Part shown: piece after piece, positions 33,535-42,495 of the stretch
Position numbering within the stretch: position 1 is the first letter of the stretch
How the letters are laid out: each line of letters opens with the position of its first letter
NCBI RefSeq assembly: GCF_947496515.1
Contig: NZ_CANMDB010000009.1
Span: 62,001 to 126,000 of the forward strand
Direction: 5' to 3'
From: an uncultured Roseobacter sp.
GTDB taxonomy: Bacteria; Pseudomonadota; Alphaproteobacteria; Rhodobacterales; Rhodobacteraceae
DNA: 64,000 nt
Translations under genes and position numbers: made by a program
The notes under the pieces: generated by a model
What the model saw: the letters and a program-made list of their open reading frames with translations, nothing else
Databases searched by the model: none
Told to the model about the DNA's origin: nothing

Positions 33535-34047
33535 ATGAAAAAGCTGCTTCCGATTGTCATGCTTCTAATCGGCTCCGGCGCAGGTGTCGGTGCGGGAATA
33601 TTTCTGAGGCCGGAGCCCGTTGAAGAGAAACAGGCGCTCTCCGAGGAAATGGAGGCGGAGCAAGACACCCAAGTTGAGAAAGATGAGGGAGCTGCTGATG
33701 AAACGAGTGGTCCTACCGCAGGTATGGAATACGTTCGGCTGCCCAATCAATTCGTAGTCCCTCTTGTCGCGGATGATCGGATTTCAGCGCTTGTTGTTAT
33801 GTCCTTAAGCATGGAAGTCGCATTAGGTAGCACCGATACGATTCTTTTGGCTGAACCCAAAATCCGGGATAGCTTTTTGAGGGTGTTGTTCGATCACGCC
33901 GCCATTGGGGGCTTTGACGGTGCATTTGCAACCACGGAGAACATGGACGTAGTCCGCCGTAAGCTCCGAGATATCGCGCAGAGTATAATGGGCGAAGATA
34001 TCGTCAACGATGTACTGATTTTTGAAGTTGCTCGGCAGGACTACTAG
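33535..34047 (+). CDS. fliL: FliL, flagellar stator-associated protein
   Basis: A 170-residue single-pass inner-membrane protein. The N-terminal TM (LLPIVMLLIGSGAGVGAGIF, about 4-23) is followed by an acidic linker rich in Glu (28-58), then a periplasmic FliL domain (about 65-170) with YVRLPNQFVVPLVADDRI and the C-terminal VLIFEVARQDY. It is the last flagellar gene before the IS6 remnant. Confidence 0.9.
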   Translation: MKKLLPIVMLLIGSGAGVGAGIFLRPEPVEEKQALSEEMEAEQDTQVEKDEGAADETSGPTAGMEYVRLPNQFVVPLVADDRISALVVMSLSMEVALGSTDTILLAEPKIRDSFLRVLFDHAAIGGFDGAFATTENMDVVRRKLRDIAQSIMGEDIVNDVLIFEVARQDY

Positions 34048-34090
34048 TCGAATAACTATGTGGTCAACTTTTTCGAAAGATGGTGTTTAA

Positions 34091-34944
34091 GGACTGTTGC
34101 GTTAATGGGGGGAGTGCTTCTGCAAGGGTCTTCATCGCCGGGGTTATGCGGTAACTTTAAAGAGGGCATTGATAAGCGCGATCGCGCCCCGAATACCCGG
34201 TTGTTTTTGATGGATGTGGCCGGGTTTAATGGTCTGGATAGTTTTTAGTCCACTCGGGGTTGCTTTGGCGGTTCGCACGGATCGGAAGCTCTGCTGATAT
34301 CCTAGAATCCGTCTCACGGCGGAATCATCACTTTTGATAAGATTGTTGCGCCACTTTCGGTCAATGCGGCGAGTACTGTCAAAATGAGGACTATAGCGGT
34401 GATTGAGCCCGCGGATGACACGGGCGTGGGCCTGTGTTTTGTCCGTGCAGATCGTGGCGGGTTGATGTAGGCGTACGCGCTCGATCGCATTGTTGAGAAA
34501 GGCTTTGGCCGCTTTCGCATCCCGCCGCGCGGTCAGGCGGAAGTCGACCATCTGCCCGTTCGCATCCACAGCGTACCACAAATATCGCCACTCACTGCTC
34601 GGCAGTCGCTGCTTGCAGCGATGAGAGGGTGCCACCGACACGGATATAAGTCTCGTCCACGCGCCAATCGACACTGGCGCGGTGCAGATTTTTCGGTTCG
34701 CTTCGTCAGCTCCGGACCGAACTTCTGGACCCAGCGATGCACGGTTGAGCGGTCAACGGTGACACCGCGTTCTGCCAATAGATCGACAACGTCTCGATAG
34801 GACAGAGGATACCGAAGGTACCACCGCACAGCACACAGAATGATCTCACGCGGAAAGCGATGATGCTTGAACGGTGATTTGCGCGGCATAGCGAACCTAA
34901 AAAGCAGCACCTTGGCCAAAATGGAGCGACTACCGCGACAGTCC
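34091..34944 (-). mobile_element. Degenerate IS6-family insertion sequence
   Basis: An element of about 854 bp bounded by imperfect inverted repeats: GGACTGTTGCGTTAATGG at 34091-34108 and, on the minus strand from 34944, GGACTGTCGCGGTAGTCG (13 of 18 positions equal). It encloses a broken IS6-type transposase. Flanking bases do not show an 8-bp target duplication, so it may have moved by cointegration or later rearrangement. It lies exactly between fliL and the flgI arm of the flagellar cluster, followed by anonymous DNA. Confidence 0.8.
34144..34889 (-). pseudogene. IS6-family transposase, frameshifted
   Basis: Reading the minus strand, the N-terminal part (from ATG 34889) gives FKHHRFPREIILCAVRWYLR and the helix-turn-helix DLLAERGVTVDRSTVHRWVQ. 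The frame is then lost near 34689-34693 (run of five A), where the next frame continues HRASVDWRVDETYIRVGG with the first DDE Asp. A 37-bp insertion at about 34593-34629 shifts the frame again. The rest reads WRYLWYAVDANGQMVDFRL, then TARRDAKAAKAFLNNAIERV and DRKWRNNLIKSDD, to the usual end INALFKVTA. Three frames are thus needed for one DDE transposase, so it cannot be functional without two recoding events. Confidence 0.88.
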
Positions 34945-35485
34945 CCCAAATCGGCTCAAATCCGCAGAATCTGATCAGCTTATTGTCGTGATCAGCTTTT
35001 CTCTTTGGCTATATCCAGCCCCAAAGTACACAAGCCGAAAGCGCTAAGCTGAGGCAGACTTGGAGCGCATGCTCTTCGTTCCCGGCGAGCGCGTTGTGCC
35101 TGAAGACATGGCAATCACAACCGAAACTTTGAGCCTTCTTGCAAGATTTCCAAAAGAAATTCATTTGACGTGAAATGCCCTGGCCACGTTGGGAGAAGCC
35201 ATAGCAAGGCGGCGGCCCGTTGCCTAAATGGAACGCATCAATCTGGCCACATCCGACGACTTTGAGCGCGTCGAGCATCTGGTCGGTCTGGCCATTATCG
35301 GATGGTGCAGTTTCGATAATGGCCGATGGATGGCGGTTATCCCATAAACGCGTCATAGCCCTTGGATCGGTGTCCGACCCACCAATCACTGAACCATCCG
35401 CTAACTCAAGGTACGCTTAAGTGATGGCGTCTCAAGAGTAGTCTTCGAAGCCCCCTTGGATGTAAAATTCAGTCCGTGTTAGCAA
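34945..35485. other. Anonymous 541-bp stretch between the IS6 remnant and flgI
   Basis: No recognisable gene. Only weak frames exist. The longest, on the minus strand (35009-35389, GTG start), contains SDTDPRAMTRLWDNRHPS and DNGQTDQMLDALKVVGCG. It looks protein-like but is cut by a stop just upstream and matches no family I know. The plus strand has an equal-quality overlapping frame, so neither is called. It may be a gene relic left by IS-mediated deletion within the flagellar cluster. Confidence 0.5.
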
Positions 35486-36589
35486 CTACCTGACGATAAA
35501 CTCGGCATGTAGGGCACCTGCTGCTTTAATGCTCTTAAGAATGTCAATCATATCTCTTGGCGCAACACCTAGTGCGTTCAAACCAGCGATAACTTCTGAT
35601 AAGGATGTACCGGTTGGAACCTCTGCAAGTCCAATTCCTGGCTCTTCCTCGATTTCTGCCTCCGTGCGTGGGACGACCACTGTCTCACCATCGGCAAACG
35701 GGTTAGGTTGTACGGCGATTGGTGCTTCTTGTATTCTGAGTGTCAGATTTCCTTGTGACACTGCAACTCGAGAAATACGTACATCTTCGCCCATGACAAT
35801 TGTGCCTGATCTTTGATCTACAACGACGCGTGCCTTTCTTTCGGGCTGGACGGATATGTTCTCAATTCGGCCAAGCGCATGCGCGACCGATGCCATACGC
35901 GTTTCAGGTATGTTCAGTTGAACAGTGCCGGAATCGAGCATGAAGGCAACTGGCCGACCGAAATCGGCATTTATGGCGTCTTCAATACGCGAGGCAGTTG
36001 TGAAATCGGCATCTCTTAGGGCAAGCCGCAGGTTTGTAAGGGTCGAGAGGTCGAAATCAATTTCGCGCTCCACCCGAGCACCGGAGGGTATAACTCCAGA
36101 TGTTGGTACACCTTGGGTTACATTTGCACCATCACCTTCGGCCACGGCCCCTCCGGCAATGATTGTTCCTTGTGCTACAGCATAAATCTGCCCATCAGCG
36201 GCATTGAGAGGGGTCATGACAAGCGTACCACCAAGCAAGCTGCTGGCGTCGCCTATCGCTGAAACGGTCACGTCAATCTGACCACCGCCGCGGGCGAATG
36301 GGGGCAAGACGGATGTCACTAGCACAGCAGCGACATTTTGCGGTCGGAATTGCTCTCCTGTCACGTTCACGCCCAAACGCTCAAGAATATTGGACATTAT
36401 TTCTTCGGTAAAAGGCGCGTTTCTCAGGCCGTCACCAGTCCCATTCAATCCGACAACCAGGCCATAGCCAACAAGGTCGTTGCCCCGAACACCATCAAAT
36501 TCAACAAGATCCTTTATACGTACAGGCGTTGCCCAAGACAGTTGCACCGATGCAGAAATAGCAAGTAGGAATGCGAGAAACAGCTTCAT
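35486..36589 (-). CDS. flgI: FlgI, P-ring protein
   Basis: A 367-residue periplasmic protein forming the P ring. The signal peptide is MKLFLAFLLAISASVQLSWA. Family blocks are RIKDLVEFDGVRGNDLVGYG, GLNGTGDGLRNAPFTEE, NVAAVLVTSVLPPFARGG and GTIVMGEDVRISRVAVSQGN, with a C-terminal LNALGVAPRDMIDILKSIK. Its start overlaps the flgL stop by four bases. The GC content is clearly lower than that of flgK and flgE upstream. Confidence 0.96.
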   Translation of the reverse strand: MKLFLAFLLAISASVQLSWATPVRIKDLVEFDGVRGNDLVGYGLVVGLNGTGDGLRNAPFTEEIMSNILERLGVNVTGEQFRPQNVAAVLVTSVLPPFARGGGQIDVTVSAIGDASSLLGGTLVMTPLNAADGQIYAVAQGTIIAGGAVAEGDGANVTQGVPTSGVIPSGARVEREIDFDLSTLTNLRLALRDADFTTASRIEDAINADFGRPVAFMLDSGTVQLNIPETRMASVAHALGRIENISVQPERKARVVVDQRSGTIVMGEDVRISRVAVSQGNLTLRIQEAPIAVQPNPFADGETVVVPRTEAEIEEEPGIGLAEVPTGTSLSEVIAGLNALGVAPRDMIDILKSIKAAGALHAEFIVR

Positions 36590-37590
36590 AGGAAGTTCAC
36601 CAATCTAAGCTGGGAACTGCGAACTGTAATGGTGTAGAGACTTTCAAGCTGAAACTGTACACTTTCGAGTTGGGTTGCAGCCTCAAACGGATCCGATGCA
36701 AGCAACGCGTTCCGCGCGAATTCGGTGCCTATTTCCTCGGCTTGGTTACGGGCCGAAATTGTCTCGACGCGTCCCTCCACAAAGCCAATCGTCGTGCGGA
36801 CCCGGGTAAGCTGGTCCTGATTAGACTGTAAACCGAGACCCGCGATGCCAAAGAGTTCTGATTGCGTTGGTACGTCGAGTGCCAAACCGGGGTCATCGGC
36901 GAGGGCAGCAACGCTCATATTCATTAATAGCTCTTTAATGGCTGGGTTATTCGCACGGATGTCCAATGACACGCGTTCCGTATCAGAAAGAACAAAAGGG
37001 GCTAGCGATGTATTTGATCCGCTATATGCGACCGTATCGAATCCTGCAGGGTCGTCAAACCACGCCTTTGCAGCCGCGAAGATATCCTCAGGTGTTGTCT
37101 GTCCGAGGACTTCTGCTCGAACGAGCGCAATCAGCTCGTCAGCGTCCGGGAGTGGCACTGTGTCAGTTGCGGCGCCAGCAAAAAGGCTACGACCGGCCAC
37201 GTCATCATTAAGCGAATTCAGTGTTGCCGATAGCTGAGTTCGTGCATTCTCCGACTGATTGCCAGATACAACACCGATAGGACCACCGCCCGCTAAGATA
37301 AGATCCAGCCCAAGTTCGCTGCCGAAATTCTGAACGTTTTCAAGTGACGTTTGCATTGTCTCCATCAGGTAGGCCGCTTCGGTATTTGCGACCGAATATC
37401 CGTTGAGAACCTCAAGAGATCTTTCAAGACTGGTGAGATAGTTATGATTGCCGTCCAATACTTGCCGCACATCCGCGACTTTCCCACTTGAAAGCTCGGT
37501 GGTAAGGCGTGTCATGTCCTGTCGCAGCGCACTGCTCCGGCGCTGTAGCATGAAAGATTGGGCGAGATCGCCAAGGGACGTGGTTGTCAT
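36586..37590 (-). CDS. flgL: FlgL, hook-filament junction protein (HAP3)
   Basis: A 334-residue flagellin-like junction protein. The N-terminal coiled part includes SSALRQDMTRLTTELSSGK, and ARTQLSATLNSLNDDVAGRS and LFAGAATDTVPLPDADE follow. The C-terminal helices include EIGTEFARNALLASDPFEAA and VQFQLESLYTITVRSSQLRL. It lies between flgK (two bases upstream) and flgI (overlap). Export probably relies on the FlgN-like protein at 23.9 kb. Confidence 0.9.
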   Translation of the reverse strand: MTTTSLGDLAQSFMLQRRSSALRQDMTRLTTELSSGKVADVRQVLDGNHNYLTSLERSLEVLNGYSVANTEAAYLMETMQTSLENVQNFGSELGLDLILAGGGPIGVVSGNQSENARTQLSATLNSLNDDVAGRSLFAGAATDTVPLPDADELIALVRAEVLGQTTPEDIFAAAKAWFDDPAGFDTVAYSGSNTSLAPFVLSDTERVSLDIRANNPAIKELLMNMSVAALADDPGLALDVPTQSELFGIAGLGLQSNQDQLTRVRTTIGFVEGRVETISARNQAEEIGTEFARNALLASDPFEAATQLESVQFQLESLYTITVRSSQLRLVNFL

Positions 37591-37592
37591 TA

Positions 37593-39038
37593 TTACAGCC
37601 TCAGGATTGTTTGCATCATCTCGTCTGCCGCCTCGATCATTCGGGCATTCGCGGCGTAGGTTTGTTGAACGACAATCAAACGCTGCATCTCTTGGTCGCT
37701 GTCGACCCCGTCAGCCAGAACCAGCTGGGTCAGCTCATTGAATTGGGTTGATGCATAACTCTGCACCTGCTCTGCCTGTGCTCTGTCTGCAGCAACGTTC
37801 GAGGTAAGTCCCGACGCCAGATTGACGAAGGAAAATGCGCCGACGCCAAAGCTGCCAGAGGCTGGCGTGCGCCGATCGGTCAGCGTATCAGACAGCGTTT
37901 GCAGCAAGCGAGCGTCGCCGACATCACCCTGAGTGACTGCATTGATCCCGTCCCTGATGCGCCAGGCCTCACCACCTTGCCGTTCATCTACGGCGGCGTT
38001 GAGCGTGATACGTTCTGATATTCCCACCTCGTTTAATGGGTCAAAGGCCGCTCCAGCATCTGTAAACAGCCCGGCGTCGGTCGCTCCGAGCGTCGGATCG
38101 ACGGCGGGATCTTGAAACCGTTCGATCAAGTCGCGTGCGAGCGCGTCTAGCTGAGTTTGCGCTTCTACACCAAGTTCGTCGCGGATCTCGAATTGGGCAC
38201 CCAGAGTGCCGCCCCCGAGTGCTCCGCGCGCACTGCTTGTTCGAACGGAAAAGCCATCAACGGTCAGGCCCGATAACGAACCGCCGTCGAGCGTCATGTA
38301 AGGTGTGACCTGGTTGACTGCGCTGAACTCAATTTCGGCCACGCCACCGTCAAGCAGAATGGCACCACCTGTTGAGTAAAGCGCGATCTGACCGTTCTCG
38401 CGAGAGACCTGCCGCACGGGGACCATGGCGCTGATTTCATCGACCAGTGACTGCCGATTGTCTTGGAGTGCTGAGGTATCGCCGCCCAAAACCATAGTCT
38501 TCGTGATCTGACGATTGATCTCCTTGACGCTTTGCAGTGCGGTGTTCAACCTGTTGACTTGGGTCTCGATATTGCGATCAGCGTCACTTCGTGAGCGCTG
38601 GATTTCTGTTGAGGCGGCCACGATGAATTCCGCCAGATCACGGGCCGCATCGACGCTGCCCCCAAGACGCTCTGCCGCATCGGGCCGGCTCGACGCGGTG
38701 ACCAAGCTCCTTTCGAAGTCCGAGATGCGTCCAGATAGCGAGTTGGCCTCATCCGGTATGCCGAGTGCGTTCTCATAGTTGGTCAGAAACTGCGTCCTGT
38801 TGTCGGCATTGCGGAAAGCGGCCTCGGCGAGGCCGCGATCCATTAAGAGGGCTGGATTGACGGTGCGGTTGATCCCATCGACCCGAACACCGCCGATCTG
38901 CGACGACGACAGCGCGACGGACCGGACGCCGTAGCCGGGCGTCAGGGCGTTGGCAATGTTGGCCGAGATCGTCTGCGAGGTGCGCCCCGCAGCACGCAGA
39001 CCGGTCATCGCATTTGATAGTGCAGATGAGATTGTCAT
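37593..39038 (-). CDS. flgK: FlgK, hook-filament junction protein (HAP1)
   Basis: A 481-residue junction protein. The N-terminal motif is RTSQTISANIANALTPGYGV and the C-terminus reads RLIVVQQTYAANARMIEAAD and MMQTILRL, the usual D0 pairing. The core contains AQFEIRDELGVEAQTQLDAL. The order motB-flgE-flgK-flgL-flgI on this strand is a typical late-hook operon. A ribosome site (AAGGGGGCC) lies upstream of the ATG. Confidence 0.95.
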   Translation of the reverse strand: MTISSALSNAMTGLRAAGRTSQTISANIANALTPGYGVRSVALSSSQIGGVRVDGINRTVNPALLMDRGLAEAAFRNADNRTQFLTNYENALGIPDEANSLSGRISDFERSLVTASSRPDAAERLGGSVDAARDLAEFIVAASTEIQRSRSDADRNIETQVNRLNTALQSVKEINRQITKTMVLGGDTSALQDNRQSLVDEISAMVPVRQVSRENGQIALYSTGGAILLDGGVAEIEFSAVNQVTPYMTLDGGSLSGLTVDGFSVRTSSARGALGGGTLGAQFEIRDELGVEAQTQLDALARDLIERFQDPAVDPTLGATDAGLFTDAGAAFDPLNEVGISERITLNAAVDERQGGEAWRIRDGINAVTQGDVGDARLLQTLSDTLTDRRTPASGSFGVGAFSFVNLASGLTSNVAADRAQAEQVQSYASTQFNELTQLVLADGVDSDQEMQRLIVVQQTYAANARMIEAADEMMQTILRL

Positions 39039-39079
39039 TTTTGGCCCCCTTGGTCAGGCAACGATTTTCCTAGCCGCCG

Positions 39080-40417
39080 TCATCGCTTGATGTTGGTCGT
39101 TTCCTGCAACATTTCGTCGACAGTCTGGATCACTTTGGCGTTGGAAGAATAGGCCCGCTGTGTCTTGATCATATCGGTCAGTTCGCCGGCAACATCCGTG
39201 GTTGACTCTTCCCTTGCGAAAGAGACTACGTCGCCGGTCGGTCCATCACCTGCATCCCACAGGAAAAATGAACCGCTCGCCCGCGTGGGCAGATAGGTCT
39301 GGCTGTCCAAGGCTTCCAACCCATTCGGGTTGGGAACGTTGACCAGCGGGATCTGGTACACGAGACGGATCTCGCCGGTATCGAACGTTGCCCGGACAAA
39401 GCCGTTGGCGTCTACATCAAGACCCACAAAGTTACCGATAGCGGAGCCGTCCTTTGTCACCGAGATCGGCGCGAAGTTGTAGGAAAGCTGTGACAAACCA
39501 CCAGTGTCGCCATAGGCGCCAATATCAATGGTAATTGGGCCAGCAGCGACGTCGACGGTCAGCAACCCGGTTGTGCTGGTATACGCCGGGCTGGGGCCGG
39601 CATTGGGACCTGCAGGGATGGCAATGGGCGCAACATTCGAGATTGTTCCGCCAGCGGTGCGTGCATCAAGGAACGTAATTTCATAGCGGCCAATCTCGGC
39701 GCCGGCCTGGGCTGAATCGGTCAACACCATCGTCCACTCGTTGGTCGCAGGGTCGGTTGCCGCTACCGGAGGTGTAGGCGTGAAGGTGATGCTGATGCTC
39801 TGCGACGTGCCAAGGTTGTCAAAGTATTCAACAGACAGTTGTTCCGTCAGAGCTGCCGCGCCAAATTCTGTCTCTGTTGCAGGCAGGTTGATGCCCAGCT
39901 TCATATTCAGTGTCGGATTGCCCGCCAACTGACCTGTATCGATTCGAACGGGTTCAAGTGCGTCGGCCGTGTCACGCGGGAAAGGCGGAATGGTTCCATC
40001 CAATGCTGCCGGGATGCCCATCAGTACCAGGCCAGACTGCGACGTCAGATACCCTTCGGCGTCGGTCCGGAACGAACCGGTTGTCGCCAGATACATCGGG
40101 GCATCATTCCCAAACGCCTGAACCTGTGCCGCCTGTGCGACGGGCATCATGCCTGCGCCCCGCACGGCCAGATCTGTCGCGTTGGATGTGCCGATAAGCG
40201 TGCCGCGTTGATCAATCAGCCGCTGTGTCGCCGCCCGAACGCCACCTGCGGCGTAGGATCCACCGCCCGATGACAACACCATGGATTCGAAGTCGGTTTC
40301 TACCCGCTTGTATCCAAATGTCGCTGAATTCGAGATGTTGTCGGAGATCGAGCCAAGCCGCTGTGCATTGGCTTGCAGCCCCGCAACACCTGCGTTGAGC
40401 GATGAAGAAATTGTCAT
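39080..40417 (-). CDS. flgE: FlgE, flagellar hook protein
   Basis: A 445-residue hook subunit. The N-terminus has SSLNAGVAGLQANAQRLGSI then DNISNSATFGYKRVETDFES, and the C-terminus reads LTDMIKTQRAYSSNAKVIQT and VDEMLQETTNIKR. A central variable beta region spans roughly 150-350. The ATG at 40417 is preferred to a GTG two codons upstream because of AAAGGCG spacing. It is followed by flgK with a 41-bp gap. Confidence 0.94.
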   Translation of the reverse strand: MTISSSLNAGVAGLQANAQRLGSISDNISNSATFGYKRVETDFESMVLSSGGGSYAAGGVRAATQRLIDQRGTLIGTSNATDLAVRGAGMMPVAQAAQVQAFGNDAPMYLATTGSFRTDAEGYLTSQSGLVLMGIPAALDGTIPPFPRDTADALEPVRIDTGQLAGNPTLNMKLGINLPATETEFGAAALTEQLSVEYFDNLGTSQSISITFTPTPPVAATDPATNEWTMVLTDSAQAGAEIGRYEITFLDARTAGGTISNVAPIAIPAGPNAGPSPAYTSTTGLLTVDVAAGPITIDIGAYGDTGGLSQLSYNFAPISVTKDGSAIGNFVGLDVDANGFVRATFDTGEIRLVYQIPLVNVPNPNGLEALDSQTYLPTRASGSFFLWDAGDGPTGDVVSFAREESTTDVAGELTDMIKTQRAYSSNAKVIQTVDEMLQETTNIKR

Positions 40418-40516
40418 GGGCACGCCTTTCTGATGTGATCATTTCTTGATACCCAGATAGACGTTCCGACTTAACGCCGCGCTAACAGCTAAAATCTGCC
40501 CTATTTATGCCACATT

Positions 40517-41350
40517 TCATCTCAGCAGAACAATTTCCACCCGGTCGTTTCGGGTCGCCATCGGATTGGGATGGATGGGTTCACGGTCCGCATGTCCCGT
40601 CACGCGCTGCATCCGGGCAGTACTGATACCGTCCTCCTGCAGCATCAGCCGCGTGCGCGAGGCGCGTTCAGCCGAGTTATCCCAGACGGGGTTGTCAGCC
40701 AAGACAATCGGACCCGCTCTTACATGACCACCGATTGCCACATCATTCGTGACCTTCTGGCTCATGTCAGCCACCATCTCGATCAGCGTCTCCATCAATT
40801 CGGTGGGCTGATCGGTGCCTTCGTCAAACAGCGGCATGCCATCCAGAGCGAACAGCTCAATCACGAGTCCCTCGTCGGTGATTCTGGTCACCACATGTTT
40901 GAGGGCATTTTCCATGACCATGCTTTCGCCACCGCGGGCGGTTAACTGGTCCACCAACTCTTGGAATTCGGCATCGGCGGCATCGCGTTCACCGTCGTCG
41001 CTATCCGTACCAGACTCGCCCCGGGACTGCTGCTGCTGGGCCGCGTAGTTCTGCGTGGCGCCGAGGCCATTCTGCGGCAGTGTCTCTTCGGAGAATATGC
41101 TCTCACCACCAAAGGCACCATCGCCGCCGCCTGAGACACGGTTCACCGGAATGGTCGGCGAAAAGTAATCCGCCAGACCTTTGCGTTGTTGTTCCGTCGT
41201 TGCATTCAACAGCCACATCATCATGAAGAACGCCATCATCGCTGTCACGAAGTCCGCATATGCGACCTTCCAGGCACCACCGTGGTGCCCGCCTGCGATA
41301 ACCTTCTTCCGTTTGATGATGACTGGTGCCAGATTGCTCTGCGCCGCCAT
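40517..41350 (-). CDS. motB: MotB, flagellar stator protein
   Basis: A 277-residue stator subunit anchoring to peptidoglycan. The single TM with the plug start is AWKVAYADFVTAMMAFFMMM (about 25-45), which contains the proton-binding Asp33 in YADFVTAMM. A long acidic linker leads to the OmpA-like domain (about 150-277) ending RMQRVTGHADREPIHPNPMA. Its partner motA is not adjacent or in the window. The gene is 99 bp upstream of flgE on the same strand. Confidence 0.93.
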   Translation of the reverse strand: MAAQSNLAPVIIKRKKVIAGGHHGGAWKVAYADFVTAMMAFFMMMWLLNATTEQQRKGLADYFSPTIPVNRVSGGGDGAFGGESIFSEETLPQNGLGATQNYAAQQQQSRGESGTDSDDGERDAADAEFQELVDQLTARGGESMVMENALKHVVTRITDEGLVIELFALDGMPLFDEGTDQPTELMETLIEMVADMSQKVTNDVAIGGHVRAGPIVLADNPVWDNSAERASRTRLMLQEDGISTARMQRVTGHADREPIHPNPMATRNDRVEIVLLR

Positions 41351-41479
41351 AAATCACCACTCTCGTATTCACCCAAAGCGTAGATGTAACGAAAAGGTCT
41401 TTCAGCCTCCTTAACAGCGCAGGGCAATTCTGTGGCGGGCGGGCGGAACGGGACGCAATCACTGCTGAGGGATGCCGGA

Positions 41480-42367
41480 TCAAGCCTGTCGCAGTCGTGC
41501 GAGCGTCATCTGGCGCTGGCGTTCGCGAAACCGGGCCTTGTCCTCAGCGGACGTCTCATCGATGCACAGATGACAGCTGACTCCGGCCTCATACTCGGCC
41601 CGATTTGTATCCGATGGCAGCAAGGGGCGGCGGCAGCCGTGGCACAACAGATGCGGCCCCTCGCGCAGCCCATGCTCCACGCTGACGCGGTTATCAAAGA
41701 CGAAACACGCGCCGTGCCATTTGCTGTCGGGTTCCGGCACTTCCTCAAGGTATTTCAGAATGCCACCCTTGAGGTGATAGACATCCTCGACCCCCTGGCT
41801 AAGCAAGTAGTTTGTCGATTTCTCACAGCGGATCCCACCGGTGCAGAACATGGCGACGCGTTTGCCTTCGAACTGCGCCTTGTTCTCCTCCCACCATGCG
41901 GGAAAGTCGCCGAAGCTCTCGGTTTTAGGATCGATCGCGCCGTCGAAGGAGCCAATGGCAACTTCATACGCGTTCCGTGTGTCAATCACGGCCACATCAG
42001 GCGCTGAAATCAACGCATTCCAGTCCTGTGGCTTCACGTAGTGGCCCACTCGCGCACGCGGATCCACATCGGGCTGGCCCATGGTGACGATTTCGCGCTT
42101 CAGCCGCACCTTCATCTTGCCAAAGGGCGGCTGGGCACTGGTCGATTCCTTCCACTCCAGATCCGCGCAGCCGGGCAGGCTTCGCAAATGCGCAATCACC
42201 GCGTCGATGCCTTTGCGCGGTCCGGCGATCGTGCCGTTCACACCCTCGTTCGCCAGGAGCAGCGTGCCTTTGACCTCTTCCGCCGCGCATAGGGCGACCA
42301 GCGCCGGCTTCAGGGCGGCCGGATCGCCGATGCGCGTGAAGTGATAGAGAGCGGCAATCGTGAACAT
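41480..42367 (-). CDS. trhO: TrhO, tRNA uridine-34 hydroxylase (rhodanese family)
   Basis: A 295-residue YceA/TrhO-type rhodanese that hydroxylates U34 of some tRNAs. The N-terminal UPF0176 domain starts MFTIAALYHFTRIGDPAALK. The rhodanese domain (about 110-220) contains VAVIDTRNAYEVAIGSFDGA and the active-site loop FCTGGIRCEKSTNYLLSQ. A C-terminal Cys-rich segment (CHGCRRPLL, CHLCID) follows. The start at 42367 matches the family N-terminus; a longer frame upstream is not supported. It is divergent from pncA. Confidence 0.93.
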   Translation of the reverse strand: MFTIAALYHFTRIGDPAALKPALVALCAAEEVKGTLLLANEGVNGTIAGPRKGIDAVIAHLRSLPGCADLEWKESTSAQPPFGKMKVRLKREIVTMGQPDVDPRARVGHYVKPQDWNALISAPDVAVIDTRNAYEVAIGSFDGAIDPKTESFGDFPAWWEENKAQFEGKRVAMFCTGGIRCEKSTNYLLSQGVEDVYHLKGGILKYLEEVPEPDSKWHGACFVFDNRVSVEHGLREGPHLLCHGCRRPLLPSDTNRAEYEAGVSCHLCIDETSAEDKARFRERQRQMTLARLRQA

Positions 42368-42495
42368 GCCCGTCAGATATGACCAAGCACCGGGACGCGC
42401 AAGACCGTGCCTGCCTGCGCTGCCCCGCGGGCGGTCGCCATTGACGCGTCCCGCCCCGGCCCTTACCCACAGAGGACAGAAAGAGGGAGGAGCGC

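Noticed and set aside
34083-34952. 8-bp target-site duplication around the IS6 remnant
   Set aside because: GTGTTTAA on the left and CCCAAATC on the right do not match, so no duplication is claimed.
35220-35420. 66-codon plus-strand frame in the anonymous stretch near flgI
   Set aside because: Overlaps an equally weak minus-strand frame; neither has start signals or a family match.
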